A stretch of DNA of 64,000 nt, taken from NCBI RefSeq assembly GCF_007362775.1, contig NZ_CP041692.1, forward strand, positions 3,658,001-3,722,000. Direction: 5' to 3'. The position numbers and the translations under genes are program-made. The stretch is from Microlunatus elymi. GTDB taxonomy: Bacteria; Actinomycetota; Actinomycetes; Propionibacteriales; Propionibacteriaceae. Position 1 is the stretch's first letter. Every line of letters begins with the position of its first letter. The notes below the pieces were generated by a model. The model saw only the letters and a list, made by a program, of their open reading frames with translations, made no database searches and was not told the origin of the DNA. Below are positions 8,604 through 19,804 of this stretch, piece after piece.

Positions 8604-9251
8604 TCACAGCCTGTCGATCCATGGATGGCCGGGAACGGTCAGCGCGAGGGCGTCGCGCAACCAGCGTTGATCTTGAACGGACAGCAGAGGGAGGGCGACA
8701 TCGAAGTCCCGTTGATCCTTGGTACGCAGTCCGCGGGCTTTGTGCAGCAACTGGATCTCGGGTCGCAGGTAGTTGATCTTGTCCCGGGACCAGAGGATCT
8801 CGTCGATCGGCCGCCGTACCCGTGGATCACGCTTGTAGACCCAGATGTCGGCGCCCGTACTGATCAGGCTGGTGCTCATCAGGATCGTGTCGTACTCCCA
8901 GGGATTGCCGCCGCCGTCACGCGCCCAGACGTTCTCGCAGCTGTCGGGCAGGTCGTCCTCGCCGATGTCGCCCGGCAGCAGTATGCGCAAGGTCTCCTGG
9001 TCGGCGGCCCACAGATCGATCCTCCCGGCAAGATATCGGCGAAACAGCGGCAGCTCGGTCCGAGGGATGCTGAGATCAAGATCGCCATGTGGCCTCGGGA
9101 CCCCGGTGAATGCTTCGATCGCCCAACCGCCGGCGATCCACCAGTGGCCCGGATAGCCCGCCATCAGCTCCGCGGCATCCTGGGGCGTCCGGGTCGTCCA
9201 CGGTCCGTAGATGCGATGGACCTCATCGGCACTGAGACTCGCGATGGGCAC
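8604..9251 (-). CDS. Nucleotidyltransferase-fold protein (aminoglycoside adenylyltransferase-like)
   Basis: 215 aa. Residues 35-62 read WWIAGGWAIEAF...HGDLDLSI, the GG/W-[DE]-x-D pattern of the stand-alone nucleotidyltransferase group related to aminoglycoside 2''-adenylyltransferases. The metal-binding aspartates are in HGDLDL. The rest (ILWSRDKINYLRPEIQLLHKAR, KDQRDFDVALPLL) matches the conserved C-terminal helical part of this family. It may modify a small molecule or protein; resistance is possible but unproven, and many members are uncharacterised. Transcribed alone on the minus strand. Confidence 0.72.
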   Translation of the reverse strand: MPIASLSADEVHRIYGPWTTRTPQDAAELMAGYPGHWWIAGGWAIEAFTGVPRPHGDLDLSIPRTELPLFRRYLAGRIDLWAADQETLRILLPGDIGEDDLPDSCENVWARDGGGNPWEYDTILMSTSLISTGADIWVYKRDPRVRRPIDEILWSRDKINYLRPEIQLLHKARGLRTKDQRDFDVALPLLSVQDQRWLRDALALTVPGHPWIDRL

Positions 9252-9260
9252 CCCGGAAGG

Positions 9261-9651
9261 TTAGCGCTCGAAGACTTTTTCGACCATCGACCCCACCGCG
9301 CGGTAGAGCCGTACGTCGTAGATCCGATCATGATCATGAAGCCCGGCCGGCATCCTGGCCCACTCGACGAACCCCAGACCTCGGTAGGCGTCCTCGGCAT
9401 GGATTCCCGCCGATCTCCGCTCGATGGCGTTCCATTTGGTGCTGGCGACGGGTCAGGGTGCAGTGTCCGACAGCAAGATCGTCTTCATCGACCGCCACCA
9501 ACATGACCCGGTCGGTCTCCTCCGGCACCTCACACCATTGGCTGACCAGCTCCCGCGGCGCGTTCGGATAACACCCACGGTGCAAGGCTTCTGCGTCCTG
9601 CGGCCTGGCGATTCTGATCACCTTCGGCACGCTAATCGGCGATCTGAGCAC
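9261..9651 (-). pseudogene. Broken GNAT acetyltransferase gene
   Basis: The 5' part reads VIRIARPQDAEALHRGCYPNAP..MLVAVDEDDLAVGHCTLTRRQ, a typical GNAT N-terminus. The 3' part, in another frame, reads HAEDAYRGLGFVEWARMPAGLHDHD..YDVRLYRAVGSMVEKVFER and ends at TAA (9261-9263). The acetyl-CoA loop (Q/RxxGxG/A) and its flanks are missing between them, with a shift of frame near 9400. A deletion of roughly 40 codons, probably together with the frame shift, has inactivated the gene. Confidence 0.68.
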
Positions 9652-9720
9652 GCTCCACCGGTTATGTCACCGCGACCGGGCCGCGCCGATCACCCTGCCC
9701 ATCGCGCGAGTCGCGGAAGC

Positions 9721-10080
9721 TCAGCGTTGTTGGAACTCGATCCTGTTGCCGAAGGGATCGTGGGTGTGGAAGCGTCGTACGCCCTCGATCTCGCCGTCGG
9801 ACCGGACGCACTCGTGGCCGGCGTCGGTCAAGTCCTGCTCGAGCGTATCAAGATCAACAACCAGGAACGCCGGATGCGCCTTGCGGGCCGGAGCAAACGG
9901 ATCCTCCACCCCGAGATGCAGCACCGCGTCGCCGGAGCCGAACCAGCAACCGCCACGCCCGGCCAGTGCGGCAGGCTTGGCGATCTCCTGCATCTGCAGA
10001 AGCTCGCCGTAGAAGCCGCGTGCCACGTCCTCGCCGCCGCGGGGGATCGCCACCTGAACATGATCAAGTCCCGTGATCAC
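9721..10080 (-). CDS. VOC-family protein (glyoxalase/bleomycin resistance fold)
   Basis: 119-aa two-module vicinal-oxygen-chelate protein. It begins ITGLDHVQVAIP (strand 1 with the metal-site histidine), has HPAFLVVDLDTLEQDL at the start of the second module, and ends HTHDPFGNRIEFQQR, the canonical final strand with the last glutamate. The GTG at 10080 is preferred because GAGGGGG lies seven bases upstream; a TTG five codons further up is the alternative. Members bind or detoxify small molecules. A 12-bp perfect palindrome lies just upstream. Confidence 0.82.
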   Translation of the reverse strand: MITGLDHVQVAIPRGGEDVARGFYGELLQMQEIAKPAALAGRGGCWFGSGDAVLHLGVEDPFAPARKAHPAFLVVDLDTLEQDLTDAGHECVRSDGEIEGVRRFHTHDPFGNRIEFQQR

Positions 10081-10098
10081 CCGACACCCCCTCAATAT

Positions 10099-10110
10099 CT
10101 TGACGTCAAG
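10099..10110. promoter_or_regulatory. Palindrome CTTGACGTCAAG upstream of the VOC gene
   Basis: A perfect 12-bp palindrome 18 bp upstream of the GTG start of the minus-strand VOC gene, followed on that strand by ATATTGAGGGGG (AT-rich, then the ribosome site). Size and position fit an operator for a dimeric repressor covering the promoter. No regulator gene is adjacent. Confidence 0.5.
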
Positions 10111-10687
10111 CTATCACCCTGGCGCGGAAGGTTTCGCGTCGCGGCACCCCGATCGCCACACCCGGCCCGAATCGAAGGAGCTACCGCACCCATATCGCGC
10201 CCGGAGCAACCAGAACCTCCTCAAATCTGGGCACCGGCCGCAGCGAGCTGATCCCCGCACCCGGTTCGGGACGGCGGATCCAGGACGCACAACCCAACCA
10301 TGGTTGGAAAACGAACGCCCCCTGCCTCGAATCACCATGCAAAAGCCGACCATGGTTGGAAAACGAACGGCCTGCCGACATATCCTGCTGACCGAACCTA
10401 AGCCTGGATGGAAAACGAACACTCACCGCCGCGGACCAGAGCCGGTCGATTGACGGCGCGGTGCGATCTGGCCGATCGTGGGGCTACGTCCAGATGCACC
10501 TGGGAAGAGGCCCGCGTTCGCGCTCGGGTTTCCACAGGCGATCGAGGACTTCCCGGGGAACACGCCCGTGGTGAAGATCGATCATCCCGTCGGGCGAATG
10601 AGCAACGGCTTCGTGTTCGGGCCGGTGTTCCTCTGGCTGGGCGGGCCAGCGACTTCAGGTTGTGCTGGCCGACCTCGATCGCCGGAG
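10111..10687. other. 577-bp gap with no recognisable gene
   Basis: Open frames here have no recognisable family, ribosome site or plausible composition. The 3' part (about 10478-10687, plus strand) translates to AIEDFPGNTPVVKIDHP and NGFVFGPVFLWLGGP, which may be a decayed coding remnant but could not be assigned. The middle part holds the 52-bp periodic repeat. Confidence 0.6.
10297..10421. repeat. Three repeats at exact 52-bp spacing
   Basis: Copies at 10297-10317, 10349-10369 and 10401-10421. The first two are identical over 21 bp (core CCATGGTTGGAAAACGAAC). The third is degenerate (CCTGGATGGAAAACGAAC, 16 of 21 matching). The 31-bp stretches between them are unrelated to each other. The layout resembles a tiny CRISPR array or iterons, but no cas or replication gene is in the window. 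Confidence 0.7.
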
Positions 10688-13122
<2,435 letters not shown>

Positions 13123-13172
13123 TCACGGCACCCTTTCGGCGTACGTGTCGGAATCGGTCGCGGTTCAGTAGC

Positions 13173-13202
13173 TTGACGGTTACGTAACTACCTGGGTACA
13201 TT
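13173..13202 (+). promoter_or_regulatory. Promoter with palindromic spacer for the SRPBCC gene
   Basis: TTGACG (13173-13178) and TACATT (13197-13202) are separated by 18 bp, 36 bp before the ATG at 13239. The start of the spacer is the perfect palindrome GTTACGTAAC (13179-13188), well placed to be an operator. GAAGGAAGGCGAG gives the ribosome site. Confidence 0.55.
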
Positions 13203-13238
13203 GCAGGTCGGACCAAGAGCCCAACGAAGGAAGGCGAG

Positions 13239-13790
13239 ATGACCAAGCAAACCGCGGACGACGACGTTCGCATCATCGGAAGTCTCCGATCGGCCGCCGG
13301 TCGTGGCGTGGTACGGATCGAGGACGTCTACCCCACCGACATCAAGGACCTGTGGTCGGCGATCACCGATCCGGACCGGCTCGCCCGCTGGTACGGCGAG
13401 GTCGAGGGCGAGCTGCGGATCGGCGGCGCATACCGGATCCATCTGGAGGGACCTGGGCTGTACGGCGCCGGCCGGATCGAGGTCTGTGACCCGCCGCGCC
13501 GGCTGCGGGTGGTGAGCACCGAGACCGACGAGTCGTGGCGGCTGGGCGATGCCCTGCCCGACTTCGACGACTCCATCGACGCCACGTTGGCCGCCGACGG
13601 TGACCGAACCAGGCTCGTGATCGAGGCGACGGGCATGCCGCTGGACAAGATCGCGTTCTACGGAGCCGGCTGGCAGCTGCACGCCGAGCACCTGGCCGAC
13701 TACCTGCTCGGCCGCGAACCCATCGCCGAACCGATCCGGTTCGAGGAGCTACTGCCCAGCTATCAGCGGTTGGCCGCAGACCTCGGTTGA
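13239..13790 (+). CDS. SRPBCC (START/AHSA1-like) domain protein
   Basis: 183 aa, one helix-grip domain. The pattern VYPTDIKDLWSAITDPDRLARWYG (residues 28-51), then GELRIGGAYRIHLEG, and the long C-terminal helix GAGWQLHAEHLADYLLG are standard for the AHSA1 group. Members bind hydrophobic ligands or act as stress proteins; the ligand here is unknown. The gene is alone and has a clear promoter. Its last 28 bp overlap the convergent mannosyltransferase gene. Confidence 0.82.
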   Translation: MTKQTADDDVRIIGSLRSAAGRGVVRIEDVYPTDIKDLWSAITDPDRLARWYGEVEGELRIGGAYRIHLEGPGLYGAGRIEVCDPPRRLRVVSTETDESWRLGDALPDFDDSIDATLAADGDRTRLVIEATGMPLDKIAFYGAGWQLHAEHLADYLLGREPIAEPIRFEELLPSYQRLAADLG

Positions 13791-15262
13791 GCACGATCGG
13801 CGCGCTGCCGTACGCCCGGCCGGCAGAACCAGAACACCGCGATCAGCAGCAACATCCCGACCGCCGGAGCGATGCCGTTGCGGACCACATCGGTCAGCAG
13901 CTGAGCGTCCGGCGGTAGCGCCACGGCCGCGCCGGGCAGGTAGGCGCAGACCAGCAGCGGCGTACGGATGCTCATCAGCCGCTCGGCCGGGCCGGCGGTG
14001 ATCAGCAGCGCCACCGGCGCCCAGGCGGCGATGTCGTACCAGGGCAGCGAATACGCCGCGGTCAGCACCCAGGCAACCGTCAGCGCCGCCGCGGCCAGGC
14101 CGGCTCGGGCGACGAAGTCACCGCCCGGCGGCGCGGTCGCGGTCAGCCGGCGGTAGAGCAGTACGGCGATGATCACCAGCAGCAGCCAGCTCAAGATCAC
14201 GATCACGCGCAGCCCCAGGTCTGCGCCCAGCCACGCCGCCAGCGGATAGAGCAGCAGCCGCAGCGGCCCGGCCGAGGAATACCGGCCGCCGGCCTGCAGC
14301 GTCGAGGAGACCGCGTCCAGGCCGACCAGCAGGTAGCCGACCACACCGACGACGGCGCCGCCGGCCAACACGATCAGCAGCCGGCGCGGCTTGCGGAACA
14401 GCACCAGCACCATCGCCAGCACGAACAGTCCGAAGGTCAACTTGACCGCGCAGGCCAGCCCGAGCAGGACACCGGCGACCGGCCACCACCGGCGGCCACC
14501 GGCGTACAGCGCGGCGACGGCGAACACCACGCCGAGGGTGTCCACGTGGCCGGAGTTGACGCCGACGAACAGCAGCACCGGATTGATCGTCCAGAGCAGC
14601 GCGACCCGGACCTGTCGGGCCGGGTCTCCGGCGACCATCCGCCGCAGCAGCATCCCGGTGATCAGGTACGCCGCCGCGCACATCGCGGTCAGCACGAACA
14701 CGGTGGCATGCACTGAGGAGCCGCCGATCACCGACGCCAGCCACTGCGTCGCGGTGGCGACCGGACCGTACACCGAGGTGGTGTCGGTCCACCGCAGCCC
14801 CTGGGTCGCCAGCCCGATCGGATCCCCGCGGTCGATCAGCAGCTGGGCGGTGTCGCGGTACGGATCGGCGCCGAGGGCGGTCAACCTGCCGTACACCGCG
14901 TAGAAGAGCACGTCGGTCGAGCCCATCGGCGGTACCGCGATCATCGCCAACGTCGCCACCGCCCCGGCCCAGGTCAGCCGGCCGACCGGCGGCCGCCAGC
15001 CTCGTGCGACACAGCGCATCCCCCAGCCGAGGCCCGCCATCGATAGCAGCATGGCCAGCATCAGCAGCACCGTCACCAGCAGCGGGGACGGATTCAGTCC
15101 TAAGGCGTACGGCGGCAGCCAACCGGGTCCGCCGGGCAGCTTGGCCTGGGCCGCCGATGGTCCGAGCAGCCCGGTCAGCAACACCAACACGATCGCGGTT
15201 CCCAGCACCGCCAGCGCGATGTTGCCAGCACGCCGAACCGGCACGGCGTCGCCGACGGTCAT
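13763..15262 (-). CDS. GT-C polyprenol-phosphate mannosyltransferase (MptA/MptB-like)
   Basis: 499-aa polytopic membrane protein, about 12-13 helices. The ATG at 15262 overlaps the stop of the upstream GT4 gene (ATGA), so the longer frame to 15511 is not used. The first outer loop holds the GT-C catalytic aspartate region (MGSTDVLFYAVYGRLTALGADPY, residues ~112-134). VNSGHVDTLGVVFAVAALY and LPWYDIAAW resemble the MptB alpha-1,6-mannosyltransferase group. These enzymes extend lipid-linked mannan or lipomannan on the outer face using polyprenyl-phosphate mannose. Last gene of the SteA-SteB-glycan run. The sugar is inferred. Confidence 0.75.
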   Translation of the reverse strand: MTVGDAVPVRRAGNIALAVLGTAIVLVLLTGLLGPSAAQAKLPGGPGWLPPYALGLNPSPLLVTVLLMLAMLLSMAGLGWGMRCVARGWRPPVGRLTWAGAVATLAMIAVPPMGSTDVLFYAVYGRLTALGADPYRDTAQLLIDRGDPIGLATQGLRWTDTTSVYGPVATATQWLASVIGGSSVHATVFVLTAMCAAAYLITGMLLRRMVAGDPARQVRVALLWTINPVLLFVGVNSGHVDTLGVVFAVAALYAGGRRWWPVAGVLLGLACAVKLTFGLFVLAMVLVLFRKPRRLLIVLAGGAVVGVVGYLLVGLDAVSSTLQAGGRYSSAGPLRLLLYPLAAWLGADLGLRVIVILSWLLLVIIAVLLYRRLTATAPPGGDFVARAGLAAAALTVAWVLTAAYSLPWYDIAAWAPVALLITAGPAERLMSIRTPLLVCAYLPGAAVALPPDAQLLTDVVRNGIAPAVGMLLLIAVFWFCRPGVRQRADRAQPRSAANR

Positions 15263-16389
15263 GAATCGGGCCCACGCGAGGCCGACCCGGGGAACCGGGG
15301 AGGCCGACCGCACTGCCCGGTCCGGACGGATCGCTCGCGGTCCCGGACCTGCCGATAGCGATCGGCGAGCTCGACCGCGATCTCCTGCTGGCCGGGCCAG
15401 CCGGCGGCCCGCCGCAACCCCGCAGCTGCCAGTCCGGCCCGGGCAACGGGATCCGCGGCGAGCCGACGGATCTTCTCGGCGGCGCCGGCCGGATCGTCGG
15501 GCCGGATCCACGCCACCGCGTCCCCGAGCAGCGCCCGATTGCCGCCGACGTCGGTGATGACCAGCCCGACGCCGGCCTGCAGGGTCTCCTGGACAGCCAG
15601 CGAGGATCCTTCCCAGGTCGAGGTGTTCAGCGCCAGGTCAGCGGCGCCGAGCAGGTCGGGGATGTCGTCGCGATGGCCGAGCAGCCTGACCGGTAGCTGT
15701 TCGGCGTTGATCCGCTGCTGCAGCATCGGACGCTCCGGACCGTCGCCGACGATCAGATACCGGGGACTGCCGGGCCCGGTGCCGGTCCGGGACGCGATGT
15801 CCAGCAGCAGGCCGAGATTCTTCTGCGGGGCCAACCGCGCCACGGTGATGACCAGGACGTCGGACCCGGCCACGCCGAGCCGGTCGCGTACCGGATCACG
15901 ATCCTGAGTCGCCGCCGCCAACTGGGCCGCCGGAACCGGCAGCAGCTCAGCCGATGCGCCGAGCCTCCGGGCAGCCTGCACGAGATCCGGACTGACACCG
16001 AGCACCAGCGTCGAGCCGGCTGCGCTGATCAGCCGCAGGGTCGCGCCGACCAGGCGGGCGGCGCCGGCAGCCGCAATGTCGTTGTGCCAGGTCGTGACCA
16101 TCGGCACCCGGCTGCTCCGGACGATCGGTGCAGACAACGCCGATGCCTTGTACCCATGAGAATGCACGATGTCGGCGCTCCGGATCCCCGACAGCCTGGA
16201 CAACGGCGCGACCGGCACGCCGACAGCGGCCAGTGGCCCGGTCGCAACGTCGGCCGGACACCAGATCCGGATGGTCAGGCCGAGTTCGGCCAACCGGGGC
16301 ACCACGGCTGCGACGTGACCGCCGATGCCTCCGGCGGTCCCGGTCAGCACCATGGCGACACGGAACGGTCCCCGGTCAGTTCGACTCAT
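15259..16389 (-). CDS. GT4-family glycosyltransferase
   Basis: 376-aa GT-B retaining glycosyltransferase, cytoplasmic or membrane-associated. The N-domain has the glycine-rich loop GTAGGIGGHVAAVVPRL (residues 17-33) and DIVHSHGYKAS. The C-domain has VARLAPQKNLGLLLD, IVGDGPERPML, LGHRDDIPDLLGAADLALNTSTWEGSSLAVQE with the E-x7-E motif, and the final AVELADRYRQVR helix. Donor and acceptor are unknown. It overlaps the murJ-like gene (start) and the MptB-like gene (end). An intracellular sugar-addition step before flipping is the natural reading. Confidence 0.85.
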   Translation of the reverse strand: MSRTDRGPFRVAMVLTGTAGGIGGHVAAVVPRLAELGLTIRIWCPADVATGPLAAVGVPVAPLSRLSGIRSADIVHSHGYKASALSAPIVRSSRVPMVTTWHNDIAAAGAARLVGATLRLISAAGSTLVLGVSPDLVQAARRLGASAELLPVPAAQLAAATQDRDPVRDRLGVAGSDVLVITVARLAPQKNLGLLLDIASRTGTGPGSPRYLIVGDGPERPMLQQRINAEQLPVRLLGHRDDIPDLLGAADLALNTSTWEGSSLAVQETLQAGVGLVITDVGGNRALLGDAVAWIRPDDPAGAAEKIRRLAADPVARAGLAAAGLRRAAGWPGQQEIAVELADRYRQVRDRERSVRTGQCGRPPRFPGSASRGPDS

Positions 16390-18001
16390 CGGTCCTCCCC
16401 TGGTGCCGAAGGGCCAGCAGCCCGGACCAGGAGCGTCGGTCCAGCAACCGGATCCCCAACGCGAACAGCAGCGTGCAGATCACCGCCGCTCCGACAGCGC
16501 CCAGCGCCGATCCGACGATGCCGGCCTGCCCGAGCCGGCGTCCTGCCACAGCGACCAGGGCGCCGGCAGCCAGACCGATCGGGATACCACGCAGCAGCGG
16601 CCGGGCCAGTCCGAGGCGTGGACGTTCCGGCCAATCCGTGAGAATCAGCGCCCATCCGACCACCGCCCCGACCACCATCCCGAGCGAGTTGGCCATCGCG
16701 ATCCCGGTCACCACCTGGTCGGGAGCAGCCAGCAGGCCGACCAGCACTACCCCGATGATCACCACGGCCCAGCCGATCACGTTGGTCAGTCCGGCGCGAC
16801 GGGCGCGACGCTCGGCGTACAGAGTCCGGGTGGCCAGGCCCATCAGCGCGAAACCGACCACCGCCGGGGCGTAACCGATGATCGGCCAGGCCAGCGAACC
16901 GACCTGCGCCGAACCCGGTCCGAGCACCAGCAGCCGGGCCACCGGGACCGCATCGGCGATCAGCAACCCGGCACCGAGGGCCGACAAGGTGCACAGGGGG
17001 GGACCGATCCGCGACAGCACCTCTGCCACAGCCCGGAATCCGTCCACCGACGCCGCGCTCAATCGCGGAAAGATCATCTGCAACAGCGGACTGACCAGCA
17101 CGGCGAACGGCAACAGGTAGACGGCATTGGCCCAGGTTGCCCTGGTCCAGGCGCCCGGCACAGCAGACTGTTTGGCGGCCAGAACGCCGGCCATCACACT
17201 GAGCTGCTGGATGATCAGGCCGGCCACGCTCGCTCCGGCGATGGCGCTGATCACACCGAGGACCCCGGCGGGGAACCGAACGGTGGGACGCAGTCGGAGC
17301 CTGAGACGCAGCAGCGGAACAAAAGTGACCGACGCCAATACCAGAACACCGGCTGTGGTGCCCCAGCCGAGCACATCGAGGGCTCGGGTCTGCAGCAGCG
17401 CCGGATCGTCCCGGCCTCCCGGGTCGGCGATCAGGCCGAAGACGATGTAGGTGCTGATCACGGTCGCGCTGGAAGCCAGCGGCGCCGCGGCGGCGGCCAC
17501 GAATCGCCGGTGGGCCTGCAAGACGCCCGCGCTGACCACGGCCAGCCCGTACAGCCAGATCTGCGGCCCGAAGATCACCAGCAGGGACGCGGCGGAGTCG
17601 ACCGCACCGGCGCACCGGGACTGGACGAATCCCTCGGCGTAGACCTGCGCCAGCACCATCGCCCCCAGTGCGAACGGGGTCAGCAGAATCAACGTCCAGC
17701 ACAGGATCGCCGATGCGGTCCGGCTCGCCTCCCCGTCACGGCCCTGACTCAACTGGCGGCTGATCACCGGCACCACCACGCTGGCCAGAACACCGCCGGC
17801 GGCGATCTCGAAGAGCACATTCGGCAGCTGGTTGGCCGAGTTGTACGCGTCCCCCAGACAGGTGTCGCCGACGGTCTTGGAGAACACCAGCCAACGGCCG
17901 AAGCCGACGATCCGCGACGCCAGCGTCAGCGCCGCCACGCCGGCCGCGACCTGAGCGAACCGGCCACGACCGCGAACCCGGCCGGGCGCGCTAGCGCTCA
18001 T
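16376..18001 (-). CDS. MurJ/MVF-family lipid-linked oligosaccharide flippase
   Basis: 541 aa with about 14 helices, MOP superfamily. The N-terminal helices read [23 protein letters not shown] and [26 protein letters not shown], very close to the MurJ signature (phi-SR-phi-G-phi-R and the P-N-x-L/F-x-E-x-x-x-G loop). The ATG at 18001 ([11 protein letters not shown]) overlaps the upstream stop by 11 bp. A second in-frame ATG 15 bp further upstream (18016) is possible but lies deeper in that gene. It lies in a glycan gene run, not in the dcw or chromosome-end murJ context, so it may be a paralogue for another polyprenyl-linked glycan. It has no kinase-like C-terminal extension. Confidence 0.85.
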   Translation of the reverse strand: MSASAPGRVRGRGRFAQVAAGVAALTLASRIVGFGRWLVFSKTVGDTCLGDAYNSANQLPNVLFEIAAGGVLASVVVPVISRQLSQGRDGEASRTASAILCWTLILLTPFALGAMVLAQVYAEGFVQSRCAGAVDSAASLLVIFGPQIWLYGLAVVSAGVLQAHRRFVAAAAAPLASSATVISTYIVFGLIADPGGRDDPALLQTRALDVLGWGTTAGVLVLASVTFVPLLRLRLRLRPTVRFPAGVLGVISAIAGASVAGLIIQQLSVMAGVLAAKQSAVPGAWTRATWANAVYLLPFAVLVSPLLQMIFPRLSAASVDGFRAVAEVLSRIGPPLCTLSALGAGLLIADAVPVARLLVLGPGSAQVGSLAWPIIGYAPAVVGFALMGLATRTLYAERRARRAGLTNVIGWAVVIIGVVLVGLLAAPDQVVTGIAMANSLGMVVGAVVGWALILTDWPERPRLGLARPLLRGIPIGLAAGALVAVAGRRLGQAGIVGSALGAVGAAVICTLLFALGIRLLDRRSWSGLLALRHQGRTDESN

Positions 18002-18890
18002 CCGGCGACTCTTCAATCCCGGGACCTTCGACCTCGGGACCGTAGCTCGTCGTGCCGTGCGGCAGCGGGCGGCCGAGTTCGTCGAGTGTGCTGAGCACCG
18101 GGCTGTTCTCGATCACCCGGGTGAAGCTGACCCGTTCGCTGGCCAGATTCAGCCCGACCACCCCGGCCAACGCGAGCAACCGCACAGGCATCGGCAGCCG
18201 GGTGGCCGAGGCCGCGAGTCCGGCGCCGAGGGCGTTGGCGCCGCAGTCCCCCAGCATCGACCGGCCGTCGAGATCGGCCGGCAGCACGCCGGCGGCACTG
18301 CCCACCACCGGCGTCGCACCGGCGGGCAGGCCGAGCCCGATGATCACCTTGGCAGCCCGTCCGGGACGGAGATCAAGAAGATTGGTCAGGTTGGCGGTAC
18401 CGGCGATCAACGCGGTGTTGATCATGATGTCGGCAACCCGCCCGGCCCCGCGCCGCGGGCCGGGGTCGATCACCGATGCGGCCAGTGCGGACAATCCGAT
18501 CCCGGACAGTTTGATCATCCCGGAGGTGATCTGGCCCCGGCGCAGCGCGCCGAGGTGCCCGCGGAATCCCTTGGCCTGTGTGGATCCGGCCAGATCGTCG
18601 TACGCTCCGACGATCGCCGATCCGGCGACCGCAACGCTCCGGGCAGCCGTCGTCCGCGGGCTGATGGCACCACCGGCGACCGCCTGCTGACCCAACAGTC
18701 CGGCCAGCGCACCGGCTGCTGCGGCCGGCCCCTCGAGCAGCGTCACCGAAACGCCGGCGTGGTTGGTCCGCTGCCAACGTTGGGGTGCCGCGGCCAGACC
18801 GGCGCGGTTGATCGCGTACGAGACAGCGGCGCCGACCGCGCCGCCGACGGCCACGGCCAAGCGACGTCGCTGCCTGTCTGCAGATCTCAT
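17991..18890 (-). CDS. MraY/WecA-like polyprenyl-phosphate sugar-phosphate transferase homologue
   Basis: 299-aa membrane protein, around nine helices. Recognisable elements of the PNPT family are [20 protein letters not shown] (the Asp-Asp catalytic loop, residues ~95-114), [17 protein letters not shown] (the N-x-x-N/D-x-D-G-equivalent) and [17 protein letters not shown] (late MLGD-x-G loop). The H-x-P-H loop of true MraY is not visible, and the protein is short. It could be a divergent enzyme starting a lipid-linked glycan or a non-catalytic homologue. It overlaps SteB (ATGA) and the flippase gene. Confidence 0.7.
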   Translation of the reverse strand: MRSADRQRRRLAVAVGGAVGAAVSYAINRAGLAAAPQRWQRTNHAGVSVTLLEGPAAAAGALAGLLGQQAVAGGAISPRTTAARSVAVAGSAIVGAYDDLAGSTQAKGFRGHLGALRRGQITSGMIKLSGIGLSALAASVIDPGPRRGAGRVADIMINTALIAGTANLTNLLDLRPGRAAKVIIGLGLPAGATPVVGSAAGVLPADLDGRSMLGDCGANALGAGLAASATRLPMPVRLLALAGVVGLNLASERVSFTRVIENSPVLSTLDELGRPLPHGTTSYGPEVEGPGIEESPDER

Positions 18891-19804
18891 CGAACCGGAA
18901 GCTCCGGCGCCGGGGAGTCGGCGTTGCTGGCGCCGTAGTGGCCCTGGTGGCCGTCGAGCTGTTCCCGTCCGGCCATGATCACCGTCGTGACGCCGCTGCG
19001 CAGATCGGCCACGTCGACGGTGCTGAGCACGGTCCGGCTGTCCGGATCGGTGCGTACGGTGGCGACGTCCGTGCCGTCGGTGCCGGTGCTGTTCGGACCC
19101 GCGATCACCGTCCCGGCGGCGCGGCTGTCCAGGGCAAGATCGAACTGGACGTGTCGTTCCAGCCGCTGCCCGTCGATCGGCGGATCGCTGGCCGCCGCGG
19201 TGACCACGATCGCCAGCTGGGCGGTCTGATCGTCGGACCGGTCGAGCTTGATCAACTGCCCGTTCAGGGTGTCACCGATCTCCTTGGCCTGCTGGTCGGT
19301 GACACCGCTCTGCGGTGCCAGCACGGCCCGGCCGACCAGGGTGCCCACCTGCGCGGCCAGCGAGTCGTCGGCCGAGTACTCCTTGCTGTACGGCTCGATC
19401 ACCTTCTTCACCTGATCGCTCTTCTCCGGATCGAACACGTCGGCCGAGACGCTGGTGGTCGAAGCCACCGTGCCACCGGCGTCCTTGATCGCCTGCTTCA
19501 GATCCGAGACCGTGGCGCCGGGTGCGTTCGGCATGCTGATCAACGCCACCGAGCTACCGGCCAGCATGCCGGCGGTGAGCTGGGTCCCGACCTGTGCGGC
19601 GTATGCGTCGCGATACTTGTCCAACTCCTTGGTCTGGGCGAGCTGCTCGCGATAGGTCTGCACCTGTTTGCGGTCCTGTTCGGCCTGCGCGGCCAGGCCC
19701 TTGTTGGCCTCGCCGCTGACCAGCGTCACGCCCATGGTGATGCCGACGGCCAGCGCAAGGAACACCGCCATCAACGAGACGATGTGGTAGCGGAAGTTGA
19801 TCAA
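18887..19804 (-). CDS. steB: SteB/MctB-type envelope protein (copper transporter family)
   Basis: 305 aa. One N-terminal membrane helix follows the conserved start [22 protein letters not shown] predicted coiled coil comes next (residues ~33-65, rich in Q, K and [21 protein letters not shown]), then a globular extracytoplasmic domain. In Mycobacterium the homologue MctB (Rv1698) was linked to copper tolerance. In Corynebacterium the homologue SteB works with SteA in the RipC-FtsEX cell-separation pathway. The adjoining steA gene (ATGA overlap) supports the division role here. C-terminal PAPELPVR is unremarkable. Confidence 0.85.
   Translation of the reverse strand: MINFRYHIVSLMAVFLALAVGITMGVTLVSGEANKGLAAQAEQDRKQVQTYREQLAQTKELDKYRDAYAAQVGTQLTAGMLAGSSVALISMPNAPGATVSDLKQAIKDAGGTVASTTSVSADVFDPEKSDQVKKVIEPYSKEYSADDSLAAQVGTLVGRAVLAPQSGVTDQQAKEIGDTLNGQLIKLDRSDDQTAQLAIVVTAAASDPPIDGQRLERHVQFDLALDSRAAGTVIAGPNSTGTDGTDVATVRTDPDSRTVLSTVDVADLRSGVTTVIMAGREQLDGHQGHYGASNADSPAPELPVR

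Noticed and set aside
10297-10421. CRISPR array call
   Set aside because: Only two exact copies, 21 bp, no cas genes, and no leader. Reported as a repeat and a finding, not as CRISPR.
10114-10422. Minus-strand frame through the 52-bp repeat (RFPTMVG, SFSNHGW)
   Set aside because: Repeats shift frame against it (52 is not a multiple of 3), and there is no family, so protein coding is not the reason for the periodicity.
15263-15511. Upstream extension of the MptB-like gene
   Set aside because: It lies wholly within the GT4 gene, is Arg/Pro-rich, and an ATGA start fits the pattern of the operon.
16325-18094. 589-codon plus-strand frame opposite the MurJ-like gene
   Set aside because: Composition (Gln, Arg, Asp, His) is that of an antisense frame of a hydrophobic gene; the minus-strand product has an unmistakable flippase signature.
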